From Planctomycetota bacterium (lineage in GTDB: Bacteria; Planctomycetota; Phycisphaerae; FEN-1346), in contig JAPLMM010000090.1 in assembly GCA_026387035.1 (NCBI GenBank), positions 1 through 40,361 on the forward strand: a stretch of 40,361 bases of DNA, read 5' to 3'. Position numbers and translations under genes: made by a program. Of this stretch, positions 22,173 to 31,347 are shown piece after piece (position 1 is the stretch's first letter; each line of letters starts with the position of its first letter). The notes below the pieces were generated by a model, which worked only from the letters and a program-made list of their open reading frames with translations, had not been told where the DNA came from and ran no database searches.

Positions 22173-23529
22173 CGGCCTCGATATCCTTCAATTCCAGCGG
22201 CGCAGCGGCGGTGAGATTTTCGATGCCGCTTTCGGTGACGGCCACCGTGTCCTCGACGCGGATATAGAGCTTCTCTTCGGGCACCCACATCTGCGGATCA
22301 ACGGCAAAAACAACGCCCGGGCGCAGCGGCCCCGCGTGGTAATCCCCCACATCATGGACGGCCATGCCGACGGCGTGCGAGAGGTGGCCCTTGAACTCAA
22401 GGGTCCGCCGCGCGGCACTCTCGTAGATCGGTTTCGAGAACCGCGTCCTGCCGATCACGTCGACCATCTCGGCCGCGGCCTCGGCCAGGACCTGGTCCGC
22501 GGTGGCGCCGGGCCGAATGCGGCGCAGCAGCACCTTATGATACTCCACCATGAACCCATAAAGTTCACGCTGCCTGGGCGCGTAAGTCCCGTTGACCGGG
22601 CACATGCGGCCGATGTCGCTCGTGTAGTACCCGTAGTCGGGGGCGGTGTCCACGAGGACGAGGTCGCCGTCGGCCAACTCGCAGTTGTTGCGGAAGTAAT
22701 GGGCGTTCCACGCGTTCGCGCCGCCGGCGATAATGTGCCGATACCCAAGCCCCTGCGCCCCGTGGGCCAGGTAAACGCGGTCGGCGATTGCGCCCAAATG
22801 GCACTCGACAACGCCCGGCCTCGTCGCCCGCATCGCTTCTGTCACCGCCATCGCGGACAAGAGGCCCGCCCGTCGCAGGAGGTCGATCTCGCGCGGGCTC
22901 TTGATCGCACGCAACGTATCCAGAATCGGCGACAGGTCGCGGATCTCGACCGCCGGCAGCCGCGACCGCACGAGGCCGATGAGATACTGCTCGCGGCTCG
23001 GCCGTTCGTCCCACGGGTCGGCGGCTACGAGTTTGTCCGACCGGATCAGTTCGTCGCGGCTGCCCTTCGGGCCCTCGGCCGGAGCGTGCGGCGTGTAAAG
23101 TGCGGATGCCGCCTTGAGGTGCTCGGCGAGCAACTCGCTCCCATAGACCGCGTCGACGCCGGTGAATCGTCGGATGAGGTCAGCGTCTTCCGCGGCGAGT
23201 GCCGCACCCTCGGCGCCCGCTCGCTCCGGACGATGCGGAAGATAGAGTGCCGTGGTTCGATTCGCTCCCGAAAGAAGCAGGTACGCCTGCGGCACTTCCA
23301 CGCCACAGCAGTAGTAGAACTCATTCGTCTGCCGGAAGACCTCGAAACCGCGGACGGGCGGAGCGCCCTGCAGGAGCGCGTGTGCCCCGGGGCCGATGGC
23401 GTCGAAGATCTTCGCCCGCCGCGCCCTAAACTCTTCCGGCGGGAAATCGGCCTGGAACAGCGAACGCTCCGGCGCGTCGCCCGCGCGGGCGATGCGGTGC
23501 GGCTCAATCGATGGGAATCGGCGGGCCAT
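22129..23529 (-). CDS. pepP: Xaa-Pro aminopeptidase (M24B, AMPP type)
   Basis: Removes the N-terminal residue from peptides whose second residue is proline (often also hydroxyproline). The 466-residue protein has the AMPP N-terminal domain (EFRARRAKIFDAIGPGAHAL; FRQTNEFYYCCGVEVPQAYL) and the pita-bread domain: SPREIDLLRRAG, HIIAGGANAWNAHYFRNN, the DxD-type pair in VLVDTAPDYGYYTSDIGRM, the metal His in GHLSHAVGMAVHDVGDYH and the Glu in IRVEDTVAVTESG. The usual EPG metal glutamate is Asp here (AVDPQMW), a conservative but notable change. The start at 23529 follows AAGGACG. It is divergent from the hydroxyproline dehydratase operon, 176 bp away, and so probably serves the same substrate stream. 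Its stop codon lies in a tRNA remnant. Confidence 0.92.
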   Translation of the reverse strand: MARRFPSIEPHRIARAGDAPERSLFQADFPPEEFRARRAKIFDAIGPGAHALLQGAPPVRGFEVFRQTNEFYYCCGVEVPQAYLLLSGANRTTALYLPHRPERAGAEGAALAAEDADLIRRFTGVDAVYGSELLAEHLKAASALYTPHAPAEGPKGSRDELIRSDKLVAADPWDERPSREQYLIGLVRSRLPAVEIRDLSPILDTLRAIKSPREIDLLRRAGLLSAMAVTEAMRATRPGVVECHLGAIADRVYLAHGAQGLGYRHIIAGGANAWNAHYFRNNCELADGDLVLVDTAPDYGYYTSDIGRMCPVNGTYAPRQRELYGFMVEYHKVLLRRIRPGATADQVLAEAAAEMVDVIGRTRFSKPIYESAARRTLEFKGHLSHAVGMAVHDVGDYHAGPLRPGVVFAVDPQMWVPEEKLYIRVEDTVAVTESGIENLTAAAPLELKDIEAVMREKRTFPVAGCG

Positions 23530-23632
23530 CTCTCGTCCTTTCTCCAATCGCCGCAATTCACGCAACAAGCCGTGCGGTCCGTTGCGGCAGCGTATTGTAC
23601 CACCGTGCGGAACCCTGCGGACACCAAATCGA

Positions 23633-23661
23633 TTGTCGGCGCAGCACGAGGAGTATATAAT
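23633..23661 (+). promoter_or_regulatory. Promoter of the activase-hypD operon
   Basis: TTGTCG (23633-23638), 17 bases, TATAAT (23656-23661). The leader is about 35-40 nt, with GAGGGGA before the ATG at 23706. It lies in the 176-bp divergent region with pepP. No operator palindrome is evident. Confidence 0.65.
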
Positions 23662-23705
23662 ACCCCCGTGGCCGCCGCTTGCGCGGCCGCCAAGAGGGGA
23701 CGTTT

Positions 23706-24605
23706 ATGGAAACCGGCCTCGTTTTCAACATCCAGCGGTATTCCATCCAGGACGGTCCCGGGATTCGGACGACCGTGTTCCTGAAAGGGTGCCCCATGGA
23801 CTGCTGGTGGTGCCACAACCCCGAAAGCCAGGACCCCGAGGCCGAGATCGTCGTCATCGAGGGCCGTTGCATGCGCTGCGGCGAGTGCCGGAAGGCCTGT
23901 CCGCAAGAAGGCGCCGGCGCACCGAAGACTCCGGACGGCAATCGGCGATGCGTCCGGTGCGGCGCCTGCGTCACGGCCTGCCCGACGGGCGCGCGGCAGA
24001 TGGTGGGCCGGCCCATGACGGTGGCGGACGTGGTCGCCGAGGTCCTCAAGGACCGCGTGTTTTACGAGGAGTCCGGCGGCGGCGTGACCTTCTCCGGCGG
24101 AGAGCCGCTCCTCCAGCCGGGGTTCCTGAAGGCCGTCCTCGCGGCCTGCCGCAGCGCAGGTCTCCACACGGCCGTGGACACCTGCGGTTTCGCCCCGAAG
24201 GAAGACCTTCTGGCCATCGCGCCGCTGGCGGACCTTTTCCTCTACGACCTCAAGTTCATGGACGAGGCATCGCACGTCCGGTACACCGGCGCGTCGAGCG
24301 CCTGCATCCTGGACAACCTGCGGGCCTTGGGCCGGGTCCACGAGAACATCTGGATCCGCGTACCCATCATTCCGGGCATCAACGACAGCGCCGACCATCT
24401 GGAGGCGTTAGCGCGGTGCGCGTCTTCCCTATCGGGCGTGCGCCAGGTAAACTTGCTTCCGTATCACGAGGCGGGGGCCTACAAGTCCCCGCGCGTGGGC
24501 AAGGCGTATCGGCTTGAGAAGATTGCGCCGCCGTCGCCGGAGCACATGGAGGATGTGGCGGCGAAGTTCCGAGGCCATGGTCTCAACGTCAAGATAGGCG
24601 GGTAG
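23706..24605 (+). CDS. Glycyl radical enzyme activating enzyme (radical SAM)
   Basis: Uses S-adenosylmethionine and a 4Fe-4S cluster to abstract hydrogen from the glycine of its partner enzyme. The 300-residue protein shows the radical SAM triad Cys29-x3-Cys33-x2-Cys36 (KGCPMDCWWCHNPE), then an inserted ferredoxin domain with two clusters (CMRCGECRKACP 55-66 and CVRCGACVTACP 82-93) as in activases of dehydratase-type enzymes, the SAM motif TFSGGEPLLQP, and the conserved DLKFMD and RVPIIPGIND. The start at 23706 follows GAGGGGA. The stop is 4 bp before hypD, so the two are co-transcribed and the partner is certain by position. Oxygen-sensitive. Confidence 0.95.
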   Translation: METGLVFNIQRYSIQDGPGIRTTVFLKGCPMDCWWCHNPESQDPEAEIVVIEGRCMRCGECRKACPQEGAGAPKTPDGNRRCVRCGACVTACPTGARQMVGRPMTVADVVAEVLKDRVFYEESGGGVTFSGGEPLLQPGFLKAVLAACRSAGLHTAVDTCGFAPKEDLLAIAPLADLFLYDLKFMDEASHVRYTGASSACILDNLRALGRVHENIWIRVPIIPGINDSADHLEALARCASSLSGVRQVNLLPYHEAGAYKSPRVGKAYRLEKIAPPSPEHMEDVAAKFRGHGLNVKIGG

Positions 24606-24609
24606 CGTC

Positions 24610-26973
24610 ATGACAGACCGGACAGCCAGGCTGCGGCAGGCGAGCCTCGACGCGAAGCCCTGCATCGCCGAGGAGCGAGCGGTCCTCGTGACCGGGTTCT
24701 ATCAGGCCAACGAGGGCAGGTTCTCCGCGCCGGTCATGCGGGCGCAGTGCTTCCATCACCTGTGCAGGCACAAAACGATCTACCTGGGCGAGGATGAACT
24801 CATCGTTGGCGAACGCGGGCCGCAGCCCAAGGCCGTGCCGACGTACCCGGAACTGACCTGCCACAGCCTCGAGGACCTCAGGATCCTCAACTCGCGCCCC
24901 AAGACCAGTTATGCCGTCTCCGACGAGTGCGTGAAGGTCTACCAGAAAACCATCATCCCCTACTGGCGCGGCCGCAGCATGCGGGACCGGCTCTTCCAGG
25001 CGATGTCGGAGGAGTGGCGGGCCGCCTACGACGCGGGCATCTTCACGGAGTTCATGGAACAGCGGGCCCCCGGCCACACGGTCCTCGACGACAAAATCTA
25101 CCGCAAGGGGATGCTGGACTTCCAGCGTGACATCGCCGGCGCGATTGCCGCGATCGACTTTCTCGGCGATCCTGAGGCCTGGGCGAAGCGCGAGCAGTTG
25201 CTGGCGATGAACATCGCCTGCGATGCCGTCCTCCTCTTCGCCCGGCGCCATGCGGCGCTCGCCCGCGAGCAGGCCGCTCGCGAGTCCAACCCGGTGCGAA
25301 AGGCGGAACTCGAAAAGGTCGCCGACGTGTGCACGCACGTCCCGGCCCACGCGCCTCGCAATTTCCACGAGGCCCTGCAGTACTACTGGTTCTGCCACCT
25401 GGCGGTCATCACGGAACTGAACGGCTGGGACTCGTTCAGTCCCGGTCACCTCGACCAGCACCTCCTGCCCTTCTACCGCAAGGGCCTGGAGGACGGGACG
25501 CTCACGCCCGAGAGGGCGCGGGAACTCCTGGAGGCGTTCTTCGTCAAGTTCAACAACCATCCTGCCCCGCCCAAGGTGGGCGTGACGGCGGCCGAGAGCG
25601 GCACGTACACGGACTTCGCCAACATCAACATCGGCGGGCTCCTGGCGGACGGCTCGGACGGCTCCAGCGAGATCTCCCACCTCCTGCTGGACATCGTCGA
25701 CGAGATGCACCTCGTGCAGCCCAGCAGCAACCTGCAACTCGCGCGCAAAACCCCCGACGCCCTCCTCCACCGCGCCCTGTGCGTCATCCGGAAGGGCTAC
25801 GGCTTCCCGTCGATCTTCAACACCGACGCCGTCATCAAGGAGCAGTTGCGGCAGGGCAAGACTCTGGAGGACGCCCGGGCCGGCGGGTGCAGCGGATGCG
25901 TGGAAACCGGCGCCTTCGGCAAGGAGGCGTACATCCTCACAGGGTACTTCAACCTCGTGAAGATCCTGGAACTCGCGCTTCACGACGGGCTCGACCCGCG
26001 CACTGGAAAGCCGTTGGGCCTTCGGACGGGGGCGCCGGGGTCGTTCGCCTCGTTCGACGCCCTCTTCGCCGCGTTCCGCAAGCAACTCCACCACTTCATC
26101 GAGGTCAAGATCCGGGGCAACCAGGTCATCGAACAGATGTATGCCACGTGGATGCCGGCGCCCTTCCTTTCAGTCATCACCGATGACTGCATCCGCAAGG
26201 GCAAGGACTACAACGCCGGCGGCGCGCGGTACAACAACACCTATATCCAGTTCGTGGGGATTGGCAGCCTGACGGACTGCCTGGCGGCCGTCAAGCAGAT
26301 GGTCTTCGATGACAAGGCCATGCCGCTCGGCGATCTCGTGAAGGCGCTCGATGCGAACTTCGAGGGCAATGAGATCCTCCGCCAGCGCCTCGTCAACCGC
26401 ACCCACAAGTACGGCAACGACGACGATTACGCGGACGACCTTGCGGTCCAGGCCTTCGAGAGCCTCTTCGAGGAGGTCGACGGGCGGCCCAACACCAAGG
26501 GCGGCCGGTACCGCGTCGAAATGCTCCCGACCACGAGCCACGTCTACTTCGGTTCCGTCACGGGCGCGATGCCGGACGGCCGCAAGGCGGGGCTCCCGCT
26601 GTCGGAGGGGATCTCGCCCGTTCAGGGCGCGGACCGGCACGGCCCCACGGCCGTTTTCAAGTCGGCGGCCAAGATGGATCACATCAAGACAGGCGGGGCG
26701 CTCTTGAACATGAAGTTCACGCCGGACCTCCTGGCCGACGAGGACAGAATCGTGAAACTCGGGCACATGGTCCGGGCCTACTTCAGGATGAACGGCCACC
26801 ACGTCCAGTTCAACGTGGTGCGGGCCGAGACGCTCCGCAAGGCCCAGGCGGAGCCGGAGGCCTACCGGGACCTCATCATCCGCGTGGCGGGTTACAGCGA
26901 CTACTTCTGCGACCTGGCGCGGGAACTCCAGGAGGAGATCATTTCGCGGACGGAGCACGGGGCGATGGCGTAG
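24610..26973 (+). CDS. hypD: Trans-4-hydroxy-L-proline dehydratase (HypD-type glycyl radical enzyme)
   Basis: Dehydrates trans-4-hydroxy-L-proline to 1-pyrroline-5-carboxylate in anaerobes. The 787-residue protein has the PFL-like barrel, the thiyl cysteine Cys430 in GGCSGCVETG and the C-terminal radical motif RVAGYSD with Gly761. From memory, C. difficile HypD uses F152, H160, D278, S334, D339, C434, E436, T645 and G765. Here Phe148, His156, Asp274, Ser330, Asp335, Cys430, Glu432, Thr641 and Gly761 occupy the same contexts, all at a constant offset of -4. This separates it from pyruvate formate-lyase (adjacent Cys pair), choline lyase and glycerol dehydratase. Expected length is about 789. 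The pyrroline-5-carboxylate reductase that often accompanies it is not in the window. It converges with the peptide transporter operon. Confidence 0.88.
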   Translation: MTDRTARLRQASLDAKPCIAEERAVLVTGFYQANEGRFSAPVMRAQCFHHLCRHKTIYLGEDELIVGERGPQPKAVPTYPELTCHSLEDLRILNSRPKTSYAVSDECVKVYQKTIIPYWRGRSMRDRLFQAMSEEWRAAYDAGIFTEFMEQRAPGHTVLDDKIYRKGMLDFQRDIAGAIAAIDFLGDPEAWAKREQLLAMNIACDAVLLFARRHAALAREQAARESNPVRKAELEKVADVCTHVPAHAPRNFHEALQYYWFCHLAVITELNGWDSFSPGHLDQHLLPFYRKGLEDGTLTPERARELLEAFFVKFNNHPAPPKVGVTAAESGTYTDFANINIGGLLADGSDGSSEISHLLLDIVDEMHLVQPSSNLQLARKTPDALLHRALCVIRKGYGFPSIFNTDAVIKEQLRQGKTLEDARAGGCSGCVETGAFGKEAYILTGYFNLVKILELALHDGLDPRTGKPLGLRTGAPGSFASFDALFAAFRKQLHHFIEVKIRGNQVIEQMYATWMPAPFLSVITDDCIRKGKDYNAGGARYNNTYIQFVGIGSLTDCLAAVKQMVFDDKAMPLGDLVKALDANFEGNEILRQRLVNRTHKYGNDDDYADDLAVQAFESLFEEVDGRPNTKGGRYRVEMLPTTSHVYFGSVTGAMPDGRKAGLPLSEGISPVQGADRHGPTAVFKSAAKMDHIKTGGALLNMKFTPDLLADEDRIVKLGHMVRAYFRMNGHHVQFNVVRAETLRKAQAEPEAYRDLIIRVAGYSDYFCDLARELQEEIISRTEHGAMA

Positions 26974-27022
26974 CGCCAACGACAATCCGCCCCGCGCCCT
27001 TCTCGGCCACGAAGATGCCGCT

Positions 27023-29089
27023 TCATGACTCCTTGTCGCCGTACAGGTGGCATCGCACCATCCGGCCCCCGCCGAGATCGGTCTCGCCCGGGTAGAGTTC
27101 CCGGCAGACGGGCATCCCCTCCGGGCAGCGGAGGTGGAAGTGGCACCCGGGGGGCGGGCGGCTCGGCGACGGCACATCGCCCTCCAGGCGGATCCGCCCG
27201 CCGCGCCCCGGCGTCTCCTGCCCGGGAATCGCCGAGAGCAGGGCCCGCGTGTACGGGTGGCAGGGCTCGTCGAAAAGACTTTCCGCCGGGCTCCGCTCGA
27301 CGATCCGCCCGAGGTACATCACCGCCACCTCGTCCGCCATGTATTCGACGATGCCGAGATCGTGCGTGATGAAAAGGTACGTGAGCCGCTCGCTTCCCGC
27401 GCCCTGGAGCCGCCTCAGAAGGTTCAGGATCTGTGCCTGGATTGAGACGTCCAGGGCGCTGGCAGGTTCGTCGAGGACCAGGAACTTGGGCTCGACCGCG
27501 AGGGCCCGCGCGATGCCGATCCGCTGGCGCTGGCCGCCCGAAAATTCGTGCGGGTAGCAGCCCAGCGCATCGGCCTTGAGGCCCACGCCCTCCAGGATCC
27601 TCCTCGTCCGGTCGCGGCGCTCCTCGCGGCTGCGCCCGATGCCGTGGACCAGCATCCCTTCCTCGACAATAGCCTGGACCGTCATCCGCGGGTTGAGTGA
27701 GGAGTACGGGTCCTGGAACACGATCTGGGCCTCGCGGCGGAACTGCCGCAGCGCTTCGTCATCCAGCGCCGTGACCTCGCGTCCGCCCAATCGCACGGTG
27801 CCCGAGGTCGCCGGGAGCAGGCGGATGAGGGTCTTGCCCAGCGTCGTCTTGCCGCAGCCGGACTCCCCGACCAGCGCGAGCGTGGTTCCGCGGCGGATGG
27901 CAAGGTCCACGCCGTCGACGGCCTTGACGTGCCCGACGACCCGCTGGAAGACCCCTTTGCGGATCGGAAAGTGCTTCACGACCTGGCGGGCCTCCAGAAG
28001 CAGGCCGTCCCCGCATCGCCGCGAGGCGTCCGCCGGCGCTCGGGCCTCGGCAGATTCCTGGGATGCCGGCGGCGAAACCGTAACCGGCGGCGCGATGGGC
28101 CCGGCGTACAGGTGGCAGGCGACCGCGTGGCCGGGCTCGATCTCTTGGGGGCGCGGCTCAAGGTCCCGGCACGGCCCGAACGCGTGCGGGCAACGGTCTG
28201 AGAACCGGCAGCCGGGCGCGTAGTCCTTTGGGTCAGGCACCGTGCCCTGGATGGTCTGGAGTTGCCGCCCCCGCTGGGCCCGACTGGGCCGGCACCGCAG
28301 CAGCAACTCGGTGTAGGGATGGCATGGCCGGGCGAAGAGGGAGTCCGTGGGGGCCATTTCCACGATCTTCCCGGCATACATGACGGCCACGCGGTGCGCC
28401 ATCTCCGACACGACCGCCAGGTCGTGCGTGATGAAGAGGATGGCCGTTCCGAGTCTGCGCTGGAGGTCCCGCAGGAGGTCCAGGATTTTCGCCTCCACGG
28501 TCACATCAAGCGCCGTGGTCGGCTCGTCGGCGATGAGCAACTCCGGCCGGCACGCAAGCGCCATGGCGATCATGACCCGCTGCCGCATCCCGCCCGAGAG
28601 TTGATGCGGGTACTGCGAGAGCCGTTGGAGCGGGTCCGGCATGTCCGTCAGCCGCAATGCCTCGACGGCCTCCTTGATCTGGGCCCCTCGTCCGCGAGCG
28701 AAGGCCGATGATTGCCGCACGCCTTCCGGCCGCCCGTGCCGGATGGCCTCCAGGAGTTGCGTCTTGATGGACAGCACGGGATTCAGGCTGGTCATCGGTT
28801 CCTGGAAAACCATCGCCATGTGGCGTCCGCGGACGCCGCGTTTCTCGGGCCCGGACATACGCGTGACATCGCGGCCCCCCAAGAGGATCTCCCCGCCCGC
28901 CACGTAGCCCGGCCGCGGAATGAGTTGCATGACCGAGAGGGCGGTCAGCGACTTGCCGCAGCCCGACTCCCCGACGAGACCGAGCGTCTTTCGGCTCTCG
29001 ATGGCAAACGAAACGCCGTCGATCACCTTCCGGGGCTGGCCGGTGGTGCGGAAGTACGTCCGCAGATCCCTGACTTCAAGCAAGGCCAC
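27023..29089 (-). CDS. Peptide ABC transporter, fused ATP-binding subunits (OppD-OppF)
   Basis: A 688-residue protein carrying two complete ABC ATPases that are normally separate. Domain 1 (OppD-like): Walker A GESGCGKS (40-47), signature LSGGMRQ (164-170), Walker B LLIADEP, and a C-terminal oligopeptide-binding extension with CRFSDRCPHAFGPC. Domain 2 (OppF-like, from about 364): Walker A GESGCGKT (408-415), signature FSGGQRQ (516-522), Walker B FLVLDEP, and a similar Cys cluster CHFHLRCPEGMPVC. The linker at about 332-360 is Pro/Ala-rich. Every motif is intact. It starts at GTG 29089, AGAGGGA upstream, two bases after the OppBC stop. It energises import of peptides delivered by OppA. Confidence 0.92.
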   Translation of the reverse strand: MALLEVRDLRTYFRTTGQPRKVIDGVSFAIESRKTLGLVGESGCGKSLTALSVMQLIPRPGYVAGGEILLGGRDVTRMSGPEKRGVRGRHMAMVFQEPMTSLNPVLSIKTQLLEAIRHGRPEGVRQSSAFARGRGAQIKEAVEALRLTDMPDPLQRLSQYPHQLSGGMRQRVMIAMALACRPELLIADEPTTALDVTVEAKILDLLRDLQRRLGTAILFITHDLAVVSEMAHRVAVMYAGKIVEMAPTDSLFARPCHPYTELLLRCRPSRAQRGRQLQTIQGTVPDPKDYAPGCRFSDRCPHAFGPCRDLEPRPQEIEPGHAVACHLYAGPIAPPVTVSPPASQESAEARAPADASRRCGDGLLLEARQVVKHFPIRKGVFQRVVGHVKAVDGVDLAIRRGTTLALVGESGCGKTTLGKTLIRLLPATSGTVRLGGREVTALDDEALRQFRREAQIVFQDPYSSLNPRMTVQAIVEEGMLVHGIGRSREERRDRTRRILEGVGLKADALGCYPHEFSGGQRQRIGIARALAVEPKFLVLDEPASALDVSIQAQILNLLRRLQGAGSERLTYLFITHDLGIVEYMADEVAVMYLGRIVERSPAESLFDEPCHPYTRALLSAIPGQETPGRGGRIRLEGDVPSPSRPPPGCHFHLRCPEGMPVCRELYPGETDLGGGRMVRCHLYGDKES

Positions 29090-29091
29090 GG

Positions 29092-31344
29092 TTAGTCCCT
29101 CTCTCCGCGGATGCGCAGGCTGGGGTCCAAAGCGTCCCGAAGCGCATCGCCGAACAGGTTGGCCGGCAGCACGAGCGCGAACATGGCCACGAACGCCGCC
29201 GCCAGGTTCCACCAGATGACCGGGTCGCGTCCGAGTTCGCCCCGGGCCTGGTTGATCATCGAGCCCCAACTGGAGGTGTCGTGCCCGACGCCCACGCCGA
29301 TGTAACTCAGGACCGCCTCGGCAAGGATCAGGTCGCTGAACCGCAGCACGACGGTGATCAGCACGAGGTGCATCAGGTTCGGGATCACGTGCCGGGCGAG
29401 CACGCGGAATCGCGAGACCCCCAGCGCGAGGGCCGCCTGAACGTACTCCTTCTCGCGCAGTTTGAGCGTTTCGCCCCTGAGCACCCGGCATAAGCCGACC
29501 CAGCCCGTCAGGCCCATCACGACGCACAGCAGCGGCAGGCGCTCGTCGCTGTTGCTGGCCTCTGAGAAGACCAGCATGAAACAGACCACCAGGAGAATCC
29601 ACGGGATCGACGACAGCGTGGTGTAGAGGAACTGGACCGCATCGTCGATCCAGCCGCCGAAGAAGCCCGCCAGCACGCCGAAAAAAATGGCGAACGGGAT
29701 GGCAATGAGCGTCGTCAGACCGCCGACGACCAGTCCCGTGCGGACGCTCTTGAGGGTCATGGTGAAGACGTCCTGCCCGACCTTGTCGGTTCCGAAGAGG
29801 TGCCAGCCGGGGTAATTCAAAGGCGGGTAGTCGTGGCGGCGGACGATCCGGCCGTCAACCTCCTCCTGGAGCGTCTCCTTCGTGAAGAGCCTGGCCGCGA
29901 GCGGCTCCGAATAGGTCTTCTCCTGTTTTTCGGATAGCGGCGCGCAGATGCGGTCGAGCACGGAGCGCGGCTCCGAGAGCACGGTCGCGGTCGCCGTGGT
30001 TCCATCAGCGCTGTTTCCGGCCGGGCGCTCCACGTCGCGCCACGTTACGCTGTCCAGCGCCGCGATGAGGATGTACACGCCAAGGACCGCCAGCGACACC
30101 TTCGCAAGACGATTCCGGCCGACTTGGCGCCAGGCGCTCCGCCAGAGTTCGCTCCCGCGTGCGTAAAGGAGGAACGCCGCGAACGCCCCCAGCGTGGCGG
30201 CGAGTATGCCGTTGCTGAAGATCACCGTGCGCAGCCCCGGGGTCGCTCTGAGCGCCACCGCCGCGCGCCAAATTCCGAGGGCGCCCGCCGCCAGGAGCAG
30301 GAGGGCGCCAAGGATTTTCGCGACGTCGCGCCAGGACGGGCGGCCGTAGAGGCTCCGCGTGTCGCCGGCGCCCAGCGTGATGCGCGGATCCACGAGGGTG
30401 TAACTGAAGTCCGTCATCAGGAGGCCCGCGATATAGAGGATCGCCCCGATGAAGGTCATCGACCGGATGACCGCGAAGTCCTGGGCGTGGATGGCCTCCA
30501 TCGTCATGCTGCCCAGGCCGGGGATCGAGAAGAACGACTCCATCAGGAGGCTTCCCAGGAAGAGAAACGGGATGACCATCACGGCGTTCGTGAGGATGGG
30601 AATCATCGCGTTCTTGAGGACATGGCGGAAGAGCACGGCGCCTTCACCGAGGCCCTTGGCGCGGGCGGTCCTCACGTAGTCCTTCTCGATCTCCTCCAGA
30701 ATAATCGTGCGGTAGTAGCGGACCGACCCGCCGATTCCCGCCACCACGCCGATGATGACCGGGAGGAAGACGAACTTTGCCGAGGACGCACCCCAATCGA
30801 AGCCGGAGATCGGGAACAGCCGCAGCCACTTGGCGAAGACAAACTGCCCGCCGATGATGTAGAACAACGTCGAAATCGACATCAGGAGCACGCACGCAAC
30901 CGTGCCCCAGCGGTCAAGGTACGCCCCCCGGCAGAGCGCAATGATGAGGGCCGTGGTGATGTAAATCGCCATGCCGAGGACAAACGTGGGGACCGCAATG
31001 GCCAGGCTCGGCCCCATGCGGCGGCGGATCTCCTGGCCGATATCGCGGTCCGTCACGTCCGACCGTCCCAGGTCGAATACCACGAGCCTGGCGCATTTCC
31101 GAAAAAGCAACGTAGAGGTGATTTGGGGGAGGCCTTGTTCCTGTGCGTTGAAAAACACCGGCAAGTCATAGCCGTGGGCGCGGACCCACGCCGCAACCGC
31201 CTCCGGCGTGGCCTTCTGGCCGAGGGTCTTGCGGGCCATGTCCTCGGGTTTGTTGGCGACGAAGAACAGCAGGAAGGTGATGACAACGATGCCCAGGACA
31301 ATCGGCACGGCGTACAGCAATCGGCGTATGAGATACGCGACCAT
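29092..31344 (-). CDS. Peptide ABC transporter, fused permeases (OppB-OppC)
   Basis: A 750-residue membrane protein joining two permeases that are usually separate genes. The first third is OppB-like: MVAYLIRRLLYAVPIVLGIV, the coupling (EAA) region RTARAKGLGEGAVLFRHVLK, and the end SYTLVDPRI near residue 330. Two extra hydrophobic helices (VAKILGALLLLAAGALGIW and the FSNGILAATLGAFAAFLLYA segment) bridge to an OppC-like half beginning near GRNRLAKVSLAVLGVYILIA, with YPGWHLFGTDKVGQDVF, permease helices, the EAA-like QAALALGVSRFRVLARHVIP and the end LFGDALRDALDP. An even number of bridging helices keeps both halves in correct topology. It starts three bases after the oppA stop. Confidence 0.92.
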   Translation of the reverse strand: MVAYLIRRLLYAVPIVLGIVVITFLLFFVANKPEDMARKTLGQKATPEAVAAWVRAHGYDLPVFFNAQEQGLPQITSTLLFRKCARLVVFDLGRSDVTDRDIGQEIRRRMGPSLAIAVPTFVLGMAIYITTALIIALCRGAYLDRWGTVACVLLMSISTLFYIIGGQFVFAKWLRLFPISGFDWGASSAKFVFLPVIIGVVAGIGGSVRYYRTIILEEIEKDYVRTARAKGLGEGAVLFRHVLKNAMIPILTNAVMVIPFLFLGSLLMESFFSIPGLGSMTMEAIHAQDFAVIRSMTFIGAILYIAGLLMTDFSYTLVDPRITLGAGDTRSLYGRPSWRDVAKILGALLLLAAGALGIWRAAVALRATPGLRTVIFSNGILAATLGAFAAFLLYARGSELWRSAWRQVGRNRLAKVSLAVLGVYILIAALDSVTWRDVERPAGNSADGTTATATVLSEPRSVLDRICAPLSEKQEKTYSEPLAARLFTKETLQEEVDGRIVRRHDYPPLNYPGWHLFGTDKVGQDVFTMTLKSVRTGLVVGGLTTLIAIPFAIFFGVLAGFFGGWIDDAVQFLYTTLSSIPWILLVVCFMLVFSEASNSDERLPLLCVVMGLTGWVGLCRVLRGETLKLREKEYVQAALALGVSRFRVLARHVIPNLMHLVLITVVLRFSDLILAEAVLSYIGVGVGHDTSSWGSMINQARGELGRDPVIWWNLAAAFVAMFALVLPANLFGDALRDALDPSLRIRGERD

Positions 31345-31347
31345 CCT

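Noticed and set aside
22336-23784. 482-codon plus-strand frame opposite pepP
   Set aside because: Antisense to an intact M24B peptidase; no domain or ribosome site.
24610-26973. Pyruvate formate-lyase assignment for the glycyl radical enzyme
   Set aside because: PFL has two adjacent active-site cysteines; here the motif is Cys-Val-Glu as in dehydratases, with HypD-specific residues throughout.
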